From: Ascarosepion bandense
Lineage: Eukaryota > Mollusca > Cephalopoda > Sepiida > Sepiidae
DNA: 64,000 nt
NCBI GenBank assembly: GCA_037127315.1
Contig: JBBBDQ010000192.1
Coordinates: 5,205,501-5,269,500, forward strand
Direction: 5' to 3'
Shown here: positions 58,054 through 64,000 of the stretch, piece by piece
Layout of the letters: each line of letters opens with the position of its first letter
Numbering within the stretch: the first letter of the stretch is position 1
Position numbers and translations under genes: made by a program
The notes under the pieces: generated by a model
Databases searched by the model: none
What the model was told of the DNA's origin: nothing
Seen by the model: only the letters and a program-made list of their open reading frames with translations

Positions 58054-58394
58054 CCTGGCTTATTATTATTATGTCATTTTTCATCATATTTCGATTTCTG
58101 CTTTGGTCTCACTACCAACCAAGTCTGCGGGGAGACCTAAGGCAGGTCGTGGCGTGTTGTTATGGCTCCATTTCATGTTTTTCTATCTTCCATATCATCC
58201 CTAGCATTACATAGATAAAGTTTTCCTTAGTGTGTGGGCTGTACTTAATAAGACAATTTTTTGTATATCTCTTAAGCTGAGGTTTCCAGGGATTCTTTCA
58301 ATGTGTTGTTTTGTTCCATTTTTTATCATTCCAAGTGCACCTACTATCACTGGCACAACTCTTGTTTTCAATTTCCACATTTTTTCTATTTCAA

Positions 58395-58439
<45 letters not shown>

Positions 58440-58449
58440 ACAAGGACAT
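58054..58449 (-). pseudogene. 3' end of a non-LTR retrotransposon (minus)
   Basis: On the minus strand, after a (TAA)n run (58398-58437), the frame reads KIEIEKMWKLKTRVVPVIVG, then ALGMIKNGTKQHIERIP and LRDIQKIVLLSTAHTLRKTL. The VVPVIVGALG block and the LQK..LLGTAHILRK end are typical of the C-terminal domain of many invertebrate non-LTR polymerases. About 65 codons plus 3' UTR remain. It differs from the other two non-LTR families in the window. Confidence 0.75.
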
Positions 58450-58584
58450 CGAAAGTTACAGGATTTTGTGCTATTTTCGAGTGTGAACTATTTTTTTTCC
58501 CATTTTTTCAAAAAAAATAATGTGTTGCGACTGTTACATTATTTTTTGTATGGAAGTTCGAAAAGAAAACAATTTTCAATTACG

Positions 58585-58640
58585 TCTTCTGAAAGAGAAG
58601 AGTACTCATTAAAAAATGAGTACTCTTCTCTTTCAGAAGA
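58585..58640. repeat. Perfect 26-bp hairpin
   Basis: 58585-58610 and 58615-58640 are exact complements around an AAAA loop; the centre reads ACTCATTAAAAAATGAGT. Confidence 0.95.
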
Positions 58641-59903
58641 GTAATAACTCTTACATTTAGAAGAGTTTTAAGAAACCAATGGTTATATAAATAAACATGT
58701 TATGGCATAAATCAGGTAAGAAAATAAAAAAAATCAATAAATTAAACGCAGAAAGTATCATTTTGTAATTTTGAATTAATTTCTTTTCTATACTTTTTAA
58801 CTTTAAATGTAGTATCAAAAAATAAAATTATTTATTAAGTTTTATGGAAGCGTATAAAATAAGAAAATTATTATTAAATTATTGGTTAAGAAGGTTAAAG
58901 ATAATTTATTTTTAAACATAAAAATATAATACAGTCGTAATTTCTCTTCATTATTGTACTGTTGGTGTTCCGTATAAAAATAAATTGATTTTGATTTTGA
59001 AACACCCCTCAAACAATTAATGAGTTTTTAAATCTATTTACATTTTCTGTTGATAGGTGACGAGTGGACATGCTAAATGTTTACATACGGAATTTTTTTT
59101 CATACGTCTGATTTTCTTTTAAATGTACTTCAAAAAGTTTAAAGACAAACATAGACTTAGTGACTATCACTATTTATTTAAGATTTAATTATTTTATTAT
59201 ATACTAATTAATTTTATTTTATTATATAATAAAAAAGTAATATAATTTCTACTCTCTGTTTTCCCTATATTCTCTGTCTCTTCTCTTTAAAAATCAGAAA
59301 GAAAGAAAAATTTCCGTCGGGCATGAATAGACTATTTTCAAATTTATAATCATCATTTAATCCAATCATATGAAAGGAACATGCAAAAAATGGAACAGGC
59401 ATAAAATATAAATTATTAAATTCGTTTAAATTCGAAGTTCTTACAAAATTAAAATTAAACGAAAGCTTGAAAAATAGTGTCTGTCATATTGTACACTCCA
59501 GCATTTTTTTTGTGTAAATATTTTATTAAAAAAAGGACAATTTCTTTTCAAAACTATCAACTTTTTAAGAAAAATTGTTTTAAAACTTATTTTTTGATTC
59601 TTTTTCTTTTTATGCCCTGTTACAGACAGTTACACTGACAGCAAAATGAAAAGAAAAATAAATATGAAAAAATATGAACAGTTGATAAGAATATTTATTT
59701 ACTAACTACTTTTTTGGTGGTTTGTTAGCGCTCCTAAATTTGATTTTACGAAGAATGATAATTCCAACCAAAGGAATTAATTAATTAGCGTTAGTTCAAT
59801 CAAATTCATTTCGCAAAATAAATAAATAAAAAATAAATGAATAAAATAAAATAAAATAAAATGATGACAGAAGACATCGCATTTAAAAAAAAAAAAATCC
59901 AGA
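58641..59903. other. No recognised gene
   Basis: AT-rich, with an AAATA-type simple repeat at 59815-59862. Confidence 0.5.
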
Positions 59904-59940
59904 CAGAAATCCAGACAAAAATTTTTTGTCTGGATTTCTG
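59904..59940. repeat. 18-bp hairpin
   Basis: CAGAAATCCAGACAAAAA and its complement with one base between them. Confidence 0.92.
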
Positions 59941-62195
59941 AGACGATGTGTTGCTTCGGACCTTGTTTGTTTCCATCACAACAAAGTCTGCACAAAGCTT
60001 CTTTACGGGTAACCATTAAAAAAAAAAAATTATATAACATTTCGTTTCAGTTATATAATACGTTCCAATTTTATATAGTACATGAATTTCGCGGGAATAT
60101 AGTAATTTTCCTTTCATGTACTTTCTATCCATTGACTGCTGTGTGTAGGTAACTACTTTACTTTTGTAATGTTATTATCTGTGCTAGATTTTTTTTTTTT
60201 GTAAACTTAAATTTTTAAAATATTTGTTTTGGTTTCAAGTATTTGAAACCTTATGTATATAAACTAAGTTGATATATGCATGATGAGCATGAGTATTTTG
60301 TAAGTTTATAAATAATTTTTCAATCATTCAGTGACGTTTTTTTTATGTACGAAAGTTGAAGCAAAAAGACTTTCTGTGAAGATAATGTCATTTGGCCAGA
60401 TGTTATGAAGTTACCTAACGAAGTAACGATACCTTTTACTGTTTAAGCGAGTTTAAAAAGAAAAAAAGACAAGCTGAAAGCAAAAAAAAAAAACGTTTTT
60501 TAGTTTATCACTTTACTTTCAACAAGTAAAGTTTATTTTAAACTTTCTATTGTTTTTTAATTACAAACTTGAGTTTATTTTTCTGCAGTTTCAAAACATG
60601 TATGTATCTTTGTTTTTATTTTTAACGAAATTTGAAAAAATAGTTTGAAACTGATTTGTATCGAGGTAATTTTTTCTATTATTAATTAGTAAACAATGAC
60701 TAAATTTTATTTGTTTCATTTGTTTAAACAATTTTAGTGATTCTTTAATTCTGTGGTTGGTGTTGCCATCTCTAGCCTTAAACTGTGACTAGAGAGAGAC
60801 CCTACCTCCCCCCCCCCCCAAAAAAAAGGGAACGACATTCTCCTATCGAAGATTAAGAAAAAACATTTAATCTTTTTTAAAAGTTCAAAATATTTTTAAC
60901 ACATGTGAAAGTTGTATTAGGTAAGAAGTAAACTTTATAATTTGCTAATGAAACTAATTAAAAATAAATAAAAGAATCGCTTTCGTGTACGTAAAACTAA
61001 AGTTAAAGCTTTCAGTTAGACACACGTGATCATCTTTCCCAAAAAATTGTTAGCTAATAATACCGAATTCATCACCCCGACAACGTCAAAAAACACTTCC
61101 TTCTAAAAAAGAATGCGATAGCCCATGACTTTCTCTCTCTTTTTAAAAACTATATACAAACACTTTTGAGATAAAATCTAGTGAACTTTAAGTTAATTAC
61201 GCTTTTAGTAATTTAATTACGTTATCAGTTTGATTGAATGTGAATTGTGAATCATTACTTGAAATGTTTTCGACTCCACTCCACGTGGCTAATTATTTTG
61301 CATCAGTTCGGTCGGTTTTTACCCTTTAATGACTTAGTTTGTTCTCCAGTAAACTTGTATACAAATATTTTAAGAAAGTCCCTAATACATGTGTACGGTG
61401 TAAGATTTTTTTTTGGGGGGGGGGTCGTCAACATCATCGCTGTAGGCGAAGCCATTTCTGAAAATTGGTATTTATTCTTTTTTGTTTTCTTAACAAGTTT
61501 CTGCTCTAATGTTTTAACTTCATTTGGTATTACTCGTCAAATAGGTTTACCATAATTTTCATGCTTCAAATTGGGAAAGTTCTCAATTTTTAAGGGCATT
61601 TTCTTGTCTAACTCCAGCCAACAGTGTTTTTTTCTGTTTACATAACGCAACACCTGATGGCTACAAACTCCGAATACAGATGGCTTTTTGGGACAGTCCT
61701 GCCCGAGAAACCTGTCATGAAGACTTAGTTCCACGGCTATGCTCTTTCATAGGCTTCAGAACATGATTTTATTTCTGCCATCAGGCGCGTAAATTGAAAT
61801 AATAGTAAAAGAGGAATTTAAATTTGTTAATTTCTCGTAAAATAAAGTATTTGTAAATAAGTCTATTTGGTTTGCGACAAGTTAGCCGTTAAAATGTTTG
61901 TCTATCATGTCCAAGTAATTTTCACACGTTGGCGTAATTCGGGATGGACATTTATTTCTTTTTCAAGAAACTAAATTTTTTAAAGTTTTTTTTTGTTAAA
62001 AACAAAAATCTTTAAAAGAATTTAAACTTGACAAAATACAAATCGATTCAAACAAATCATTCATAATTTAATTTTGCCCATAGCTATTCTAGTGGGCACA
62101 CGGAAAAATTTTATAAAAATTGAAGAACACTATCTGTCTGTGTGTTAAGTCTTCTTGCGAAAAAAATCTCGTTTTAGCAAAGTTTCTACTTTCAT
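59941..62195. other. No recognised gene
   Basis: AT-rich. ORFs at 61247-61555 plus and 61734-61537 minus are unrecognised. The latter (DCPKKPSVFGVCSHQVLRY) has a more protein-like composition and could be a transposon remnant or an exon. Confidence 0.4.
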
Positions 62196-62199
62196 TTTT

Positions 62200-62208
62200 G
62201 CGCATGCG
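62200..62208. promoter_or_regulatory. NRF1-like site
   Basis: GCGCATGCG, the palindromic core bound by NRF1, in an otherwise AT-rich region. It lies about 170 bp upstream of the ORF at 62373. Confidence 0.35.
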
Positions 62209-62231
62209 AATTATGGCCCCCGGTTCTAAAC

Positions 62232-62264
<33 letters not shown>

Positions 62265-62372
62265 AAAATTGTTCTTATTGATTATTTTTTCTAAGATTAC
62301 GCATGTTCACACTTGATATGACATTTGTTTTGCACTGAAGTAACATCTCTAATTTCTTTTATTACTGCAAAA

Positions 62373-62633
62373 ATGACTGAGGAACAAACAGGTACAAACT
62401 CGATACCGAAAAACGATTTTTTTTTTTCACAGATTTATTCTCTATACAATTCATTCATTAATGAACAAGTAATGAAAAATTCGTTTAAATCGGATAATTC
62501 AATGATTTTTTTGGCAAATATTTTAAAACGAGACAGCTATTTTTTACTTTCAAAAACGTGTCCATTGATTTGTGGTCCCTCGAACAAGGAACTTGGGAAG
62601 ATTGTTCCTGCAATTGACCTTGATATATTATAG
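62373..62633 (+). CDS. Unidentified small ORF, 86 codons (102 from an upstream ATG)
   Basis: The frame is open from 62325 to 62633. I prefer the second ATG at 62373 (context AAAAATGAC), giving a protein that starts MTEEQTGTNSIPKNDFFFSQ and ends IVPAIDLDIL. There is no signal peptide, membrane segment or domain that I recognise. The T-run (62232-62260) and NRF1-like site upstream could belong to a promoter. It may be a first exon, an intronless gene or chance. Base composition is similar to the neighbourhood, which argues for caution. Confidence 0.3.
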   Translation: MTEEQTGTNSIPKNDFFFSQIYSLYNSFINEQVMKNSFKSDNSMIFLANILKRDSYFLLSKTCPLICGPSNKELGKIVPAIDLDIL

Positions 62634-62746
62634 TTATTCTGATGGAAGTATTTGGAGATGTATGAAAAATTTAAAAAAAAAATTTTTTTTCACTCAAAAA
62701 TGGACATTTCGAAAATAATTTTGTTAATAATACACAAAGTAACAAT

Positions 62747-63016
62747 TGGGCGATCATGTCTCAAAAGAGACATGACTGACTGGGCAGAAGATTACCCTGC
62801 AGTAGGTTGTCATTACTTTCTGCGGTAGACTGGTTGCTGACCAAGGCTATAAAACCCAATCTGTCCTGTTGTTTAGCCCATAACTGGAGGGAAGAGACGG
62901 ATTAATACCTTTTCCAAGGGTATTTGCACGTAAGTGAATGCAAGGCATTCCACTGGAATTTGAACTCGGCTCCTTGATTTCTCGTTCCAAGTGATATCCA
63001 CTGCACCACAATGCAA
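62747..63016 (-). mobile_element. SINE family 1 (minus), nearly complete
   Basis: Tail hairpin CATGTCTCAAAAGAGACATG, body (GGTTGCTGACCAAGGCTATA; CGGATTAATACCTTTTCC) and the head as the complement of TGCATTGTGGTGCAGTGGA. Confidence 0.88.
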
Positions 63017-63759
63017 AAAGCCTAAAAACATATTCTGAGTGGTTGTCTTTTTAAATTTGAGTGATTACATTGGTTCACATTTTGTAGGTGTGAGCGACTT
63101 ATGGACCCTAGATGTTTTTTAATTTTACCATAAAATCTTCATTCTTTTGACAGTCCGTGGCAGCGGCATCTTTTGTTATGGTATTATTACGAAAATTTTA
63201 ATTTTTTTGTATTTGTATTTTTTTCTTCTTCATGGTAATTTCCATGTGTAGATTCAAAGGTCATGTGTTTCAGGGTTTCTTCCCCTTACAAGAAGAAAAA
63301 TTGTATAATTTTGTCTCTTGTGATTGCTATGCACTTATCTCAAAATCTCTCAACACATGGTGAGAAGGTCAGAAAGTTGAACTCTGTTTAAGAATTAGTT
63401 TCATTCTAAATATGCTATAAATAAGTAATACTTGTGTAAATCAGGTAATTTAACATTTAATTTAAAGTTATTTGCTAATTTTCAAAAAATAATGTCAGAT
63501 GTATATTTTATTTTTGCAATATTTTTAAAACTTGAGAATTATACAAATGTGTCAATCACTTAAAATTGGAAAATTAAAAAAAAATCTTAAAATTTTAGAT
63601 TTCAATAAATATAATTTTTGTTTGAAATACACTAGAGAGTATTTTTTTGCTTACTGGGTATAGTAAATTTAATCATTTCGCTTTCAATTAAAACTAAAAT
63701 AAAAGTTTCAAGAAAATGTTTGTTTTTATTTATCAGTTACTGAAAATGAGTAGAGGTAC
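63017..63759. other. No recognised gene
   Basis: AT-rich; nothing recognised. Confidence 0.5.
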
Positions 63760-64000
63760 CTCAGTCACTTAAGTGCCATACATGGCAATCATGTCTCGAA
63801 AGAGACATGACTGACTAAGCAGAAGATATCCTGCAGTAGGTTCCCATTACTTTCTGCGTTAGACTGGTTGCCAGTCAAGGCTATAGAATCCAATCTGTCC
63901 TGTTATTTAACCCATAACTGGAGGGAAGAAACGGATTAATACCTTTCCCCAAGGATATTTGCATGTAAGTGAATGCAAGGATTTAAACTGTAATTCAAAC
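63760..64000 (-). mobile_element. SINE family 1 (minus), cut by the window end
   Basis: CAGTCACTTAAGTGCCATAC, hairpin CATGTCTCGAAAGAGACATG and the body through to ATTTGCATGTAAGTGAATGC. The head lies past the window end. Confidence 0.88.

Noticed and set aside
58398..58437. Poly-Asn/poly-Ile stretches in ORFs at 58207-58644
   Set aside because: Translation of a TTA/TAA run; only the non-LTR C-terminus beyond it is real.

Overview
The window reads as a nuclear, AT-rich and very repeat-rich animal genome, most likely a mollusc and probably a cephalopod. The reasons are one recognisable host gene split into small exons with GT-AG introns, at least ten copies of a tRNA-headed SINE of a type I associate with octopus and squid genomes, and a mix of Tc1/mariner, Penelope-like, CsRn1-like Gypsy and CR1/jockey-like elements. 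The cephalopod placement is inferred from repeat style and was not searched.

Host genes: the only gene I recognise is the 5' coding end of a citron Rho-interacting kinase homologue on the minus strand. Its three coding exons (8886-8685, 8383-8208, 6453-6305) splice in frame and encode the N-terminal leader, glycine-rich loop, catalytic-lysine region and hinge of the kinase domain. The rest of the gene lies beyond the left edge. Its first visible intron carries a dead Penelope-like element. Two weaker host candidates are an orphan exon with good splice sites (15471-15350, minus) and an 86-102 codon ORF near 62.4 kb downstream of an NRF1-like site.

Transposon layout: 0-13.7 kb holds fragments of an IS630-type transposase (1-240 plus, 9340-9860 minus), a complete but dead Tc1 element with about 200-bp inverted repeats (3459-5011), a mariner relic (10255-10690), SINEs, and two Penelope-like copies (6870-7830, 12411-13624). 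13.7-18.9 kb is AT-rich and almost featureless. 19.1-20.9 kb is the first of two inverted copies of an unnamed 1.6-1.8 kb repeat; the second is at 43.5-45.1 kb. 22-27 kb has a minisatellite, a SINE with target-site duplication, a Tc1-like relic and a non-LTR reverse transcriptase pseudogene. 28.6-43 kb holds a GC-rich block, small inverted-repeat elements, Penelope 3' ends, SINEs and tandem repeats. 45.1-47.5 kb is a nest: a mariner element split by a solo LTR and abutting a plus-strand Gypsy fragment, itself abutting a minus-strand CsRn1-like Gypsy (47.5-50 kb). 51.1-55.9 kb is a nearly full-length Gypsy element with both LTRs. 56-64 kb has further SINEs and non-LTR 3' ends.

I found no CRISPR array, no bacterial operon, no defence system and no true tRNA or rRNA gene. 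The points most worth a second look are the composite tRNA-headed/Penelope-tailed repeat family with inverted ends, the conserved hairpin in the SINE tail, the paired 1.6-1.8 kb repeat in which a hairpin differs between copies, the head-to-head Gypsy junction, and the orphan exon.
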